Origin: an uncultured Collinsella sp.
Lineage (GTDB): Bacteria; Actinomycetota; Coriobacteriia; Coriobacteriales; Coriobacteriaceae
NCBI GenBank assembly: GCA_938023905.1
Contig: CALJCO010000052.1
Span: 1 to 21,434, forward strand
Reading direction: 5' to 3'
DNA: 21,434 nt
The position numbers and the translations under genes were made by a program. Within the stretch, counting starts at the first letter, position 1; the number at the start of each line of letters is the position of its first letter. Below, piece after piece: positions 1 to 7,574 of the stretch. The notes beneath the pieces were generated by a model that was not told where the DNA came from, ran no database searches, and saw only the letters and a list, made by a program, of their open reading frames with translations.

Positions 1-36
1 GGGAGGTCACAAGTTCGAATCTTGTCAGGTCCACCA
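1..36 (+). tRNA. tRNA, 3' part only (cut by window edge)
   Basis: The first 36 bases are the 3' half of a tRNA on the plus strand. Positions 9-25 form a T-arm: a 5-bp stem acaag/cttgt around the loop ttcgaat. Positions 26-32 (caggtcc) are the 3' acceptor strand, A33 is the discriminator base, and an encoded CCA lies at 34-36. The matching 5' strand GGACCTG and the anticodon are outside the window, so the amino acid cannot be read. The AGGTC variable region and discriminator A would suit an Ile, Met or similar class I tRNA, but this is a guess. Confidence 0.9.
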
Positions 37-50
37 TCAAAACTGTGAAG

Positions 51-81
51 AGCCTTGGGGCGTTGCCTCAGGGCTTTTTTT
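51..81 (+). terminator. Rho-independent terminator of the upstream tRNA
   Basis: Arms agccttgggg (51-60) and cctcagggct (66-75) form a 10-bp stem with two G-U pairs and a 5-nt loop. A run of seven T follows (75-81). It sits 15 nt after the tRNA CCA end, so it ends that transcript. Confidence 0.88.
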
Positions 82-103
82 GTCTGCGATAAATCTCATT
101 TTG

Positions 104-145
104 GTTTTGTGTGCTGTGCGAAAGATTGGGTAGTATAGCTATTCA
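104..145 (+). promoter_or_regulatory. Weak candidate promoter for the DUF151 operon
   Basis: TTGTGT near 105-110 is followed after about 18 nt by TAGTAT (131-136). Both boxes match the sigma-70 consensus only partly. Position supports it: it lies after a terminator and about 60 nt upstream of the first gene of a co-directional block. Treat as tentative. Confidence 0.3.
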
Positions 146-192
146 ATGCGGCGGGCTGCCGCGTGTTAACCGCTACGTACCGGAGGTGTTCC

Positions 193-693
193 ATGGTTCG
201 TGTCGACATAGAGACCATCGTCATGGCCGCCGGTCCCGTGCCATCGCTTATCGTGCTTCGTGAGCGCAGCAGCAAATCGGACTCGCCCGCGCCGCTGCGT
301 TCCCTTTCCATTCAGACTGGTTCGTTTGAAGCTGCTGCCATCAGCCGCGGCATCGATAGCGGCCGCGCCGAGCGCCCGATTACCCATGACCTGCTGCTCG
401 ATACCGTTGACGCCCTGGGTGCCAAACTCGAGCGCATCGAGATCGTTCGCGCCGAGCCGCCGGTGTTCTACGCGACGATCGTCGTACTGGTCGATGGCGA
501 GGAGCGCAAGATCGACGCCCGCCCCAGTGACGCCATTGCCCTTGCCGTGCGCAGCAATGCCCCCATGTTTGTGGAGGACGACATCATGAATCGCCTGGGC
601 ACTGTTTCCACCCACGCCGAGGATGTCGACGACGAGCAGGAGTTCGAGAAGTTCGACGAGTTCGTCCATACGCTCTCCCCCGATGACTTCTAA
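193..693 (+). CDS. DUF151 / bifunctional nuclease family protein
   Basis: The 166-residue protein matches the DUF151 (bifunctional nuclease, BFN) fold by its most recognisable segment, KIDARPSDAIALAVR at about residues 107-120. This follows a strand-rich stretch (PPVFYATIVVLVDG). The family was named after a plant protein reported to have nuclease activity; the bacterial role is poorly defined, so a biochemical function should not be assumed. The tail (about 140-166) is strongly acidic. The start at 193 is chosen because GGAGG (182-186) lies 6 nt upstream; an in-frame ATG at 163 has no comparable site. It is the first gene of a plus-strand block, and the next start follows its stop by 33 nt. 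Cytoplasmic, with no signal peptide. Confidence 0.85.
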   Translation: MVRVDIETIVMAAGPVPSLIVLRERSSKSDSPAPLRSLSIQTGSFEAAAISRGIDSGRAERPITHDLLLDTVDALGAKLERIEIVRAEPPVFYATIVVLVDGEERKIDARPSDAIALAVRSNAPMFVEDDIMNRLGTVSTHAEDVDDEQEFEKFDEFVHTLSPDDF

Positions 694-726
694 ATGCGGG
701 GCGGCAGAGTTGCGGAGTGTTCGCTG

Positions 727-1083
727 ATGGCCGGCGGTATGTCGGCTGAGGCGGCGGCCATTGCGCGCGAGGCCCAGATGCGCTCGGAGGCTTCTGAGGC
801 GGCACGCATTGCCTATGTGACGCAGGCCCGCACGCTTCGCGAGCGCCGCGGCTCGTTTATCAAGATGGTTGTCGTCTCCGCCCTTGTCGCGGCAATCTGC
901 TCGCGCCTTCGTGGTACAGTTGGTGCGCTTGGGTTTTCGATTTCAACAGGCTTGGTAATCTGGGGTGTGGTCGATGCAGTAATGCTGACCAACCAGATCA
1001 AGGTACTCGACAAGCGCGCGATGGATATGATGCGCGCCCGCGACGCTGCCGCCAAGATCGCTGCCGAGGCACAAGAACTGTAA
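727..1083 (+). CDS. Small two-helix membrane protein, unknown function
   Basis: The product is 118 residues and I do not recognise the family. The N-terminal 45 residues are Ala/Glu/Arg-rich and probably helical. Two hydrophobic segments follow: FIKMVVVSALVAAICS at about 46-61 and a longer one ending WGVVDAVMLT at about 65-88. A charged helical C-terminus comes last (KVLDKRAMDMMRARDAAAK). This suggests a hairpin-type inner-membrane protein with both ends in the cytoplasm. The start at 727 has GGAG (714-717) at 9 nt spacing. An in-frame ATG at 694, directly after the previous stop, has no ribosome binding site, though translational coupling from it cannot be excluded. Probably co-transcribed with the genes on either side. 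Confidence 0.7.
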   Translation: MAGGMSAEAAAIAREAQMRSEASEAARIAYVTQARTLRERRGSFIKMVVVSALVAAICSRLRGTVGALGFSISTGLVIWGVVDAVMLTNQIKVLDKRAMDMMRARDAAAKIAAEAQEL

Positions 1084-1113
1084 CGACGCCAGACTCGATG
1101 GGAAGGTCTAAAG

Positions 1114-1563
1114 ATGGCACAGGATATGCAGGACGCCGGTAACGTCTCCGCCGAGCTCGACGCCATGGTGTGTGACCTGATCGGCGCGTTCTTGGATGAC
1201 CTTGCCGCCGGTGAAAACCCTGGCGTGGTCGTGGCAATTGAGGACGCTGCTTCCAACCGTTATCTGGCGGCGCTCGATGAGGATGGCGAAGAGGCGTGCC
1301 TCGAGGCGGCCACCAACTTTATCTCCGAGCACAAGATGGGTCTTAAGGACGAGGGCCTGGGCCGTATCGCCCGCTATGCCATCGGCTATACCGGCTGCGT
1401 CGAGATTGACGGAGGCTACCACGACGCTCTGCTCGTGAGCTTCTTTGAGACTACGCTCGAGAGCGGTTTTTCGGCATATGTGCTGTATGAGGGCATGGGC
1501 GCCGGCGATGGTTTTATGTGGAGCGACCCTGAACCTGCAGGTGAGGAAACCCCTCTCATCTAA
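1114..1563 (+). CDS. Unrecognised acidic cytoplasmic protein
   Basis: The product is 149 residues, acidic (many Asp and Glu), with no signal peptide and no membrane helix. I do not recognise the family. GGAAGG (1101-1106) lies 7 nt before the ATG, giving a clear start. The sequence has an N-terminal helical part (SAELDAMVCDLIGAFLDDL), then a mixed alpha/beta body with short hydrophobic strands (GVVVAIED, RYAIGYTGCVEI, DALLVSFFET). The composition fits a small globular domain. It follows the two-helix membrane gene by 30 nt and precedes typA by 117 nt, so it likely shares a transcript with the upstream genes. Reading-frame length, a good ribosome site and codon use like its neighbours support a real gene. 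Confidence 0.72.
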   Translation: MAQDMQDAGNVSAELDAMVCDLIGAFLDDLAAGENPGVVVAIEDAASNRYLAALDEDGEEACLEAATNFISEHKMGLKDEGLGRIARYAIGYTGCVEIDGGYHDALLVSFFETTLESGFSAYVLYEGMGAGDGFMWSDPEPAGEETPLI

Positions 1564-1680
1564 AATCGCTAAAATAAACGAGTTTTCGGTAAAAGGCTCA
1601 ATATTCCCGCTGAGCGTTGTATCGCTGGGTGGGCCGCATACGCGTGCCGTTTGTATATGGATAGAAGATAGGGGAACTAC

Positions 1681-3519
<1,839 letters not shown>

Positions 3520-3548
3520 GCGCCGGGATTTATAGCTTTAATGAGAAA

Positions 3549-3580
3549 GGGCGTCGACCGCAATGGTCGGCGCCCTTTTT
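3549..3580 (+). terminator. Rho-independent terminator of typA
   Basis: An 11-bp stem with one G-U pair (gggcgtcgacc 3549-3559 with ggtcggcgccc 3565-3575) and a 5-nt loop is followed by TTTTT (3576-3580). Read on the other strand it has only a short TTTCT tail, so it may also slow the convergent minus-strand gene that ends at 3648. Confidence 0.92.
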
Positions 3581-3607
3581 GGTGCATGGGGATTGAGGCG
3601 GCCTACG

Positions 3608-3640
3608 CCACCACAAAGGTGCCTGTCCCCTTTGTGGTGG
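3608..3640. repeat. REP-like palindrome between convergent genes
   Basis: ccaccacaaagg (3608-3619) and cctttgtggtgg (3629-3640) form a perfect 12-bp inverted repeat around a 9-nt loop tgcctgtcc. No T-run follows on either strand, so it is not a classical intrinsic terminator. It lies just past the stop of the minus-strand gene ending at 3648. A compact palindrome with a GTGCCTGTCCCC core in an intergenic gap resembles REP-type repeats, but copy number cannot be judged from one window. Confidence 0.6.
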
Positions 3641-3647
3641 TTGGCAG

Positions 3648-4793
3648 CTAGGCGGTGGGGAGTTCCGGCGTATTAGCCGGCTGTTGCGACTTGAGGTGAG
3701 CGTTGCGCCAGATGATCTGGATAACATAGCCGAGCGTGAAGACAAAGGCCACGCCGCTGATGAAATCGCCTACGAGGGGGATTGCCGTAAGTGCACCTGC
3801 GATCACGCCGCCGGCGGCCGCCATGGCGTAGCGGTTCTGGCCGTGTCCGACCATGCGCGCGATCGCGCACCCTGCAAAGGCACTCGACACCAGCGCGATG
3901 CCAATAACACCGCACATGAGGGCTCCGGCAAGCGACAGACCAGCGATAGAGATAATTAGCAGTAGGACGGCGGGGACGATAGCAATCGTGCCCAGAAGAC
4001 CGCTCACCCACAGGGGCATGGGGCGCTGGTGGAGCATGCCGGCGGCGCTGTCGGTTGCGCGCGGAAAGACGAGTTCGAGCAGTAGGGCGACAAAGCAGGC
4101 CGAGAGTGCCGCGGCGACGATACCGCCGATGACATCGTTAACGGTGGAAGTATCCTCGCTCTCGGTGCGGTCGATCTTGAGCGCGCCGACCTCGGCTCCC
4201 GCGGCGCGCTCGGGGTCCTCGGAGACGTGCGCGTTCACGGTGCCGGTGATGTGGGCGTTCTTGCCCAGGATGAGCTTATCGGCCCAAACCTCGACATCGC
4301 CCTCGACGGTGCCATCGATAGTCACCGTATCGCCCGCAAGCGCTGCCGACTTGGTAGAGCCGCGCAGGGCAACCGTCTCGCCTATCGCATAGAAACAGTT
4401 GGTGGTGCTGTCGGAATTGAGCACGACATGCTGGCCGGCAACGGTCACGCTGCCATCAACCGTAGTCTTGGCAATGTCGATGGTGCGCGCCGCCAAGCGG
4501 ACGGCGCCGCCCACCGTGCAGTCGCGGATGGAGAGGCTCTCGCCTGCTGCAATTATGTCGCGGCCGATGGACGCATCGTCCAAGTTGAGGGCCTGACCTG
4601 CCCAGTACAGGTCACCTTCGACGCCGGACGAATTGGCGTCATTGTCGGTCGCAAGTACGTTGCCTGCGGTGTCTGTGCCGGCGAACGACGCCGTGGGAAG
4701 TGCGGTGACCGCTAGGGCGACGAGCGCGAATAGGATCGTGATGCGGACCCACGCTTTACGGCGCTGGGTCGACGGGAATTGATTACAGGGCAT
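3648..4793 (-). CDS. Secreted bactofilin-like repeat domain with multi-helix membrane C-terminus
   Basis: The 381-residue protein has a signal peptide: RRK, then a hydrophobic core ending in TASFA, with likely cleavage near residue 38. Residues about 50-215 have the repeated V/I-x-G pattern of right-handed beta-helix bactofilin/DUF583-type domains (DGSVTVAGQ, DTVTIDGTVEGDVEV, NAHITGTVNAHV). An acidic linker follows, then five or six hydrophobic segments in about 220-370, including a long block around IAIVPAVLLLIISIAGLSLA. The predicted topology is an extracytoplasmic beta-helix tethered to a membrane bundle. The start at 4793 is preferred because GAAGGA lies 7 nt upstream; an upstream ATG at 4841 lacks this and would spoil the signal peptide. 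The function is not known; a role in the envelope is an inference. It converges on typA. Confidence 0.8.
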   Translation of the reverse strand: MPCNQFPSTQRRKAWVRITILFALVALAVTALPTASFAGTDTAGNVLATDNDANSSGVEGDLYWAGQALNLDDASIGRDIIAAGESLSIRDCTVGGAVRLAARTIDIAKTTVDGSVTVAGQHVVLNSDSTTNCFYAIGETVALRGSTKSAALAGDTVTIDGTVEGDVEVWADKLILGKNAHITGTVNAHVSEDPERAAGAEVGALKIDRTESEDTSTVNDVIGGIVAAALSACFVALLLELVFPRATDSAAGMLHQRPMPLWVSGLLGTIAIVPAVLLLIISIAGLSLAGALMCGVIGIALVSSAFAGCAIARMVGHGQNRYAMAAAGGVIAGALTAIPLVGDFISGVAFVFTLGYVIQIIWRNAHLKSQQPANTPELPTA

Positions 4794-4899
4794 AGTGAAT
4801 CCTTCGTCAGATGCTCGACATACACCTAACAGGGTACCCAACGCGTGGGCGCTCTAAAAGAACCTCTCGGTTGCATTTCGAAGGGTCGTGCCGTGCTGT

Positions 4900-5589
4900 T
4901 TACTTTTTACGGTGCAAGAAGCGCGCGATATCTTCTTCGGTGGGGCTTTTGATGTCAAAGCGCAGCGAGAGCCAGCGCAGACCCATGGTCACGACAACGC
5001 ATACGACCAGCGCGGCGACATTGCTCATAATGCCGCTCATAACGAGACACACATAGCTTGTCGATCCGGCGATGGCGGCGATGGCATAAAAGTTAGTACG
5101 TTGGAAAATGCCCGGAACCACGCCCATAAAGCCGTCGCGCAACATGCCGCCGCCCACCGCGGTGAAAAAGCCCATCATGATGCACACCGCCGGTGCAAAG
5201 CCGTAGACCAGCGCCTTGTCTGCTCCAGTGGCGGCGTAGATGCCGACCGAGATGATGTCGAGCAGGGGAATGAGTTTTTCGGGCTTGTCGACGATTGCCG
5301 GGAAAATATAGATGATGGCGGCTGTGGCGATGGAGAGCGGTAGTGCCATGGGCTGGTTGAGGATGTAGACGTTGCCGACCTGGAGCGTCATATCGCGCAA
5401 AAGACCGCCGCCCAGACCGCAGACCACGGCAAGCGCGACCGCGCCCACCAGATCGAGCTTGTGCTCGCGCGCGACCAACACGCCCGAGATTGAAGCCGCG
5501 ACGACGGCGAACATTTCGAGCCAAAATGGGATAGCGACCATGGCATCCGAGGCGTGTGAAGTAACAGTCATAGCGGCGACGACGGGCAA
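4900..5589 (-). CDS. TRIC / UPF0126 family trimeric cation channel-like protein
   Basis: A membrane protein of the family that includes YicG/YadS and the prokaryotic TRIC channels. Its two repeats each carry a GGGLLRD or GGGMLRD motif, both visible here (GLGGGLLRD and VGGGMLRD). About seven hydrophobic segments span the chain, including FWLEMFAVVAASISGVLVA at the N-terminus and VAALVVCVVVTMGL near the C-terminus. The tail is charged (HRKK). I place the start at TTG 5589-5587 because AAAGGA (5597-5602) sits 7 nt upstream. ATG at 5571 has no ribosome site at proper spacing, and the long upstream extension to 5706 has no hydrophobic or family-like sequence. From the TTG the length is 229 residues, close to the family norm of about 200-230. 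Potassium permeation is known for some members; specificity here is not shown. Confidence 0.88.
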   Translation of the reverse strand: MPVVAAMTVTSHASDAMVAIPFWLEMFAVVAASISGVLVAREHKLDLVGAVALAVVCGLGGGLLRDMTLQVGNVYILNQPMALPLSIATAAIIYIFPAIVDKPEKLIPLLDIISVGIYAATGADKALVYGFAPAVCIMMGFFTAVGGGMLRDGFMGVVPGIFQRTNFYAIAAIAGSTSYVCLVMSGIMSNVAALVVCVVVTMGLRWLSLRFDIKSPTEEDIARFLHRKK

Positions 5590-5626
5590 GATGAGGTCCT
5601 TTGATTCTCGGGTTTGAACAATGCCC

Positions 5627-5640
5627 GTACATAGTACATG
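5627..5640. promoter_or_regulatory. GTAC-type palindromic motif upstream of the TRIC-like gene
   Basis: gtacatagtac (5627-5637), extended to tacatg, repeats the ATGTAC/GTACAT core found in both arms of the inverted repeat at 5704-5770. It lies about 40 nt upstream of the TTG start and could be an operator or part of the promoter region. No factor is known; this is motif repetition only. Confidence 0.25.
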
Positions 5641-5703
5641 GTTGGCGGCGATTGAGACCCTATTGCTCGGCAAACGGTAGGGACTGGGAACGGTCATGGG
5701 TAC

Positions 5704-5770
5704 CAAACATGTACATCAGCCTCCAAAGATGCCGAAAAATGTCGTTTTTGGAGGGTGATGTACATGTTTG
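5704..5770. repeat. 67-bp near-perfect inverted repeat
   Basis: The left arm 5704-5727 pairs with the right arm 5747-5770. There are 15 bp (caaacatgtacatca with tgatgtacatgtttg), one G-G mismatch, then 8 bp (cctccaaa with tttggagg). Four weaker pairs inside extend it toward a loop near 5732-5742. Each arm also contains the small palindrome ATGTACAT. No T-run follows on either strand. It could be paired operator sites, a MITE-like remnant or a structured transcript; nothing decides between these here. Confidence 0.8.
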
Positions 5771-5796
5771 AGATTCAAGGTGAAATCGAAAGCAAT

Positions 5797-5953
5797 GGGG
5801 GACGTGGCTGAATAGGAGGGATGTCCAAATTTTGAGCGGAGCTCAAAATTTATTCGGTCGGCTTGCGCCGACCGCGCTGCGCTAAAAACGCGCCACTGGC
5901 GCGTTTTCTTTACGCTCCGCGTCCTGACGGGTTCGAATCCCTCCTCCTCCGCC
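5797..5953 (+). other. tRNA-Ser-like ends enclosing three perfect hairpins
   Basis: The left end, gggggacgtggctgaatagg (5797-5816), resembles the acceptor and D-arm start of bacterial serine tRNAs. The right end (5929-5953) is identical over 25 nt to the T-loop and 3' acceptor of the tRNA-Ser(CGA) gene next door. Six of seven acceptor positions could pair. No anticodon arm is recognisable between them. Instead there are three hairpins: 5827-5837 with 5841-5851 (11 bp), 5855-5862 with 5867-5874 (8 bp) and 5885-5894 with 5898-5907 (10 bp), the last extendable to about 5873-5921. A 9-bp outer pairing aggagggat/atccctcct (5814-5822, 5937-5945) could close the set. It could be a decayed or interrupted tRNA gene, a small mobile element with terminal inverted repeats, or a structured RNA. 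Confidence 0.5.
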
Positions 5954-5979
5954 GTATTTGCTTGTAAGGGACTCTAAAC

Positions 5980-6004
5980 AAAAAAGCCCCCGTTTTCGGG
6001 AGCT
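5980..6004 (-). terminator. Rho-independent terminator of tRNA-Ser(CGA)
   Basis: Read on the minus strand, agctcccg and cgggggct form an 8-bp stem with one G-U pair around an AAAA loop (5985-6004), followed by six T (5985-5980). It lies 14 nt past the CCA end of the tRNA. Confidence 0.85.
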
Positions 6005-6017
6005 TTCTCAACCAAAA

Positions 6018-6108
6018 TGGCGGAGGAGGAGGGATTCGAACCCTCGTGACCTTATACAGGCCAAACGGTTTTCGAGACCGCCGCATTCAACCACTCTGCC
6101 ACCCCTCC
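6018..6108 (-). tRNA. tRNA-Ser, anticodon CGA
   Basis: A 91-nt class II tRNA. The acceptor GGAGGGG (from 6108) pairs with CTCCTCC, the discriminator is G (6021) and CCA is encoded (6018-6020). The anticodon loop CTCGAAA gives anticodon CGA, reading UCG. A long variable arm and the T-arm GAGGG-TTCGAAT-CCCTC are present. The last 25 nt before the final A (6019-6043) recur in inverted orientation at 5929-5953. It is read after tRNA-Ser(GGA) on the same strand, with a terminator between them. Confidence 0.96.
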
Positions 6109-6117
6109 GCGTGGGGT

Positions 6118-6148
6118 AAAAACAAAGCAGGCTCGAAGGCCTGCTTTG
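6118..6148 (-). terminator. Rho-independent terminator of tRNA-Ser(GGA)
   Basis: A perfect 10-bp stem (caaagcaggc 6123-6132 with gcctgctttg 6139-6148) and a 6-nt loop are followed on the minus strand by TTTTT (6122-6118). It lies between the two serine tRNA genes, so transcription of the CGA tRNA must depend on read-through or its own promoter. Confidence 0.88.
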
Positions 6149-6156
6149 GAATTAAC

Positions 6157-6247
6157 TGGCGGAGAGTCAGGGATTTGAACCCTGGAGACGCTTTTGACGC
6201 CTACACGATTTCCAATCGTGCTCCTTCGGCCACTCGGACAACTCTCC
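6157..6247 (-). tRNA. tRNA-Ser, anticodon GGA
   Basis: A 91-nt class II tRNA. The acceptor GGAGAGT (from 6247) pairs with the ACTCTCC strand, the discriminator is G (6160) and CCA is encoded (6157-6159). The anticodon stem CACGA/TCGTG encloses TTGGAAA, giving anticodon GGA, which reads UCC and UCU. The long variable arm is GC-rich and the T-arm is CAGGG-TTCAAAT-CCCTG. A good promoter lies directly upstream. Confidence 0.96.
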
Positions 6248-6263
6248 GTTAAATGCGAAAGTC

Positions 6264-6291
6264 AGTATACACGAGGAATCGCAAAGTGCAA
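6264..6291 (-). promoter_or_regulatory. Promoter for tRNA-Ser(GGA)
   Basis: On the minus strand, TTGCAC (6291-6286) and TATACT (6269-6264) are separated by 16 nt. The -10 box matches 5 of 6 consensus bases. The predicted start near 6257 would be about 10 nt before the mature tRNA 5' end. Confidence 0.7.
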
Positions 6292-6652
6292 ACAGAAAAG
6301 TTGGCATTTTTTAAAACGCTTGGCCGTGCTTGGCGCTGCAGTGGGGCTTGAGGTCCCAAAAAACGGCTTCCGACCAGCGTGGTTGATCAACTCAATTGTT
6401 CAAAAAAGGGTATTCATAAGCGACTTGGCAATGAATTTAAAAATCTTTGGGTGGTGCTGTGGGCCACTGGTATGCATTTTGCGACCACAGCCTTGTGCCC
6501 GCTGACCTGCGGCTTGGCTCAGCTTGTCCCCACGGCACCGTATCTTGAACACAGATCCGTCAAGCATTTGGTCAGCATTTGGTTGGAATGCGCATGAAGT
6601 GCCGTGTGAGCATGGACATATGTGGAGGTCATGAGGTTGTAGCTGCATATTC
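6292..6652. other. Intergenic stretch with no gene recognised
   Basis: About 360 bases between the tRNA promoter and the rpsF promoter. Composition is more AT-rich than the coding regions. Short reading frames on both strands have no ribosome sites, no recognisable domains and no neighbour-like codon use. Only small palindromes are visible, such as ttgatcaa near 6382 and a 6-bp inverted repeat gctgca/tgcagc at 6642-6659. It may be decayed sequence. Confidence 0.5.
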
Positions 6653-6681
6653 TTGCAGCCTAGGAGGTTGAAAGATATTAT
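6653..6681 (+). promoter_or_regulatory. Promoter of the rpsF-ssb-rpsR-rplI operon
   Basis: TTGCAG (6653-6658) and TATTAT (6676-6681) have an ideal 17-nt spacer; the -10 box matches 5 of 6 bases. A transcript starting near 6688 would carry a leader of about 65 nt that includes the hairpin at 6698-6726. Confidence 0.5.
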
Positions 6682-6697
6682 TACCAAGTCTTTTCCT

Positions 6698-6726
6698 GCT
6701 TCAGGCGCACCTTCACGACCTGAAGC
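6698..6726 (+). promoter_or_regulatory. Candidate S6/S18-type leader hairpin
   Basis: gcttcagg (6698-6705) and cctgaagc (6719-6726) form a perfect 8-bp stem with a 13-nt loop cgcaccttcacga, 27 nt before the rpsF ATG. Many bacteria have an rpsF leader bound by the S6:S18 complex for autoregulation. Position fits, but I cannot confirm the conserved internal elements by eye. Confidence 0.35.
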
Positions 6727-6752
6727 CACATTTGCCCAGAGGAGGTGACAAT

Positions 6753-7046
6753 ATGAAGGCTTATGAACTGCTGTTCTTTGTTGACCCGTCGCTCGACCCC
6801 GAGACTCGTCTCGCTGTTATGAAGCGTATCGATACCACGATCGCTGAGGGCGCTGGCAAGGTCGACTCCGTTGACGACTGGGGCAAGCGCAAGCTCGCCT
6901 ACGAGATCAACGACCTCACCGATGGTGACTACACCCTCATCAACTTCCACGCAGATCCTACCCAGATCGCCGAGCTTGATCGCATCCTGCGCATCACCGA
7001 CGCTGTGGTCCGCCACATGATCGTCCGTCGCGACGACCAGGAGTAA
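6753..7046 (+). CDS. rpsF: 30S ribosomal protein S6
   Basis: S6 is a small-subunit protein that dimerises with S18 and binds the central domain of 16S rRNA. The 97 residues match the normal length of bacterial S6. The typical start MKAYELLFFVDP is visible, as are WGKRKLAYEI (about 46-55), a short Asp/Thr-rich turn, and a C-terminal strand ending VVRHMIVRRDDQE. The start at 6753 is set by a full GGAGGTGA ribosome site just upstream; an in-frame ATG at 6732 would add seven residues and lacks such a site. First gene of the conserved rpsF-ssb-rpsR-rplI operon. It may be subject to S6:S18 feedback through the leader hairpin upstream. Confidence 0.97.
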   Translation: MKAYELLFFVDPSLDPETRLAVMKRIDTTIAEGAGKVDSVDDWGKRKLAYEINDLTDGDYTLINFHADPTQIAELDRILRITDAVVRHMIVRRDDQE

Positions 7047-7094
7047 GACTGTCGTTTTGGACTGGGCTTGTGCCCCAAGAGGAAGTAGTGAGTT

Positions 7095-7547
7095 ATGAGC
7101 ATCAATCGAGTGAACATCACCGGTAACCTCACCCGCGATCCCGAGCTGCGCGCCACCGCCGGCGGAACCCAGGTTCTGTCCTTTGGCGTCGCCGTCAACG
7201 ATCGTCGCCGTAACGCGCAGACTGGCGAGTGGGAGGACTATCCCAACTTTGTCGACTGCACTATGTTCGGCACCCGCGCCGAGGCCGTGAGCCGTTTCCT
7301 GGCAAAGGGAAACAAGGTCGCGATCGAGGGCAAGCTGCGCTACAGCTCTTGGGAGCGCGACGGCCAGCGCCGGAGCAAGCTTGAGGTCATCGTCGATGAG
7401 ATCGAGTTTATGAGCTCCCGTGGTGGCCAGGGTGGCTACGATCAGGGCGGTTATGCCCCCGCAGCTCCCGCGCCTGCAGCACGTCCTGCCGCACCGGTGG
7501 CTACGCCGCCCGCGGTCGACGTCTACGATGAGGACATCCCGTTCTAA
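7095..7547 (+). CDS. ssb: Single-stranded DNA-binding protein
   Basis: SSB coats single-stranded DNA in replication, recombination and repair and recruits partners through its C-terminal tip. The product is 150 residues. The OB-fold occupies about 1-108, with the usual opening SINRVNITGNLTRDPELR and conserved features FGVAVNDR, VDCTMFGTRAE and KGNKVAIEGKLRYSSWE. A flexible Gly/Gln then Ala/Pro linker runs from about 110 to 140. The acidic tip ends DEDIPF, the partner-binding motif. AGAGGA (about 7078-7083) precedes the ATG. It lies 48 nt after rpsF and in the same operon, the standard arrangement in Gram-positive bacteria and actinobacteria. Confidence 0.97.
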   Translation: MSINRVNITGNLTRDPELRATAGGTQVLSFGVAVNDRRRNAQTGEWEDYPNFVDCTMFGTRAEAVSRFLAKGNKVAIEGKLRYSSWERDGQRRSKLEVIVDEIEFMSSRGGQGGYDQGGYAPAAPAPAARPAAPVATPPAVDVYDEDIPF

Positions 7548-7574
7548 GGGTTGTTCACCTATTTTTGAGTGAGA

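Noticed and set aside
1564..1680. A promoter in the AT-rich gap before typA
   Set aside because: TTGTAT (1617-1622) has no -10 box at proper spacing, and TATATG (1654-1659) has no -35 box; nothing convincing.
5814..5835. Tiny reading frame after an AGGAGG sequence inside the tRNA-like segment
   Set aside because: The AGGAGG is only 1 nt from the ATG and the frame codes four residues; the AGGAGG is better explained as part of the inverted pairing with 5937-5945.
5700..6250. A complete prophage or integrative element at the serine tRNA genes
   Set aside because: No integrase, recombinase or other mobile-element gene lies nearby; only short repeats and structure are present.
6400..6729. 109-residue minus-strand open frame in the gap before rpsF
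   Set aside because: No ribosome site, no domain, and it overlaps the rpsF promoter and leader hairpin.
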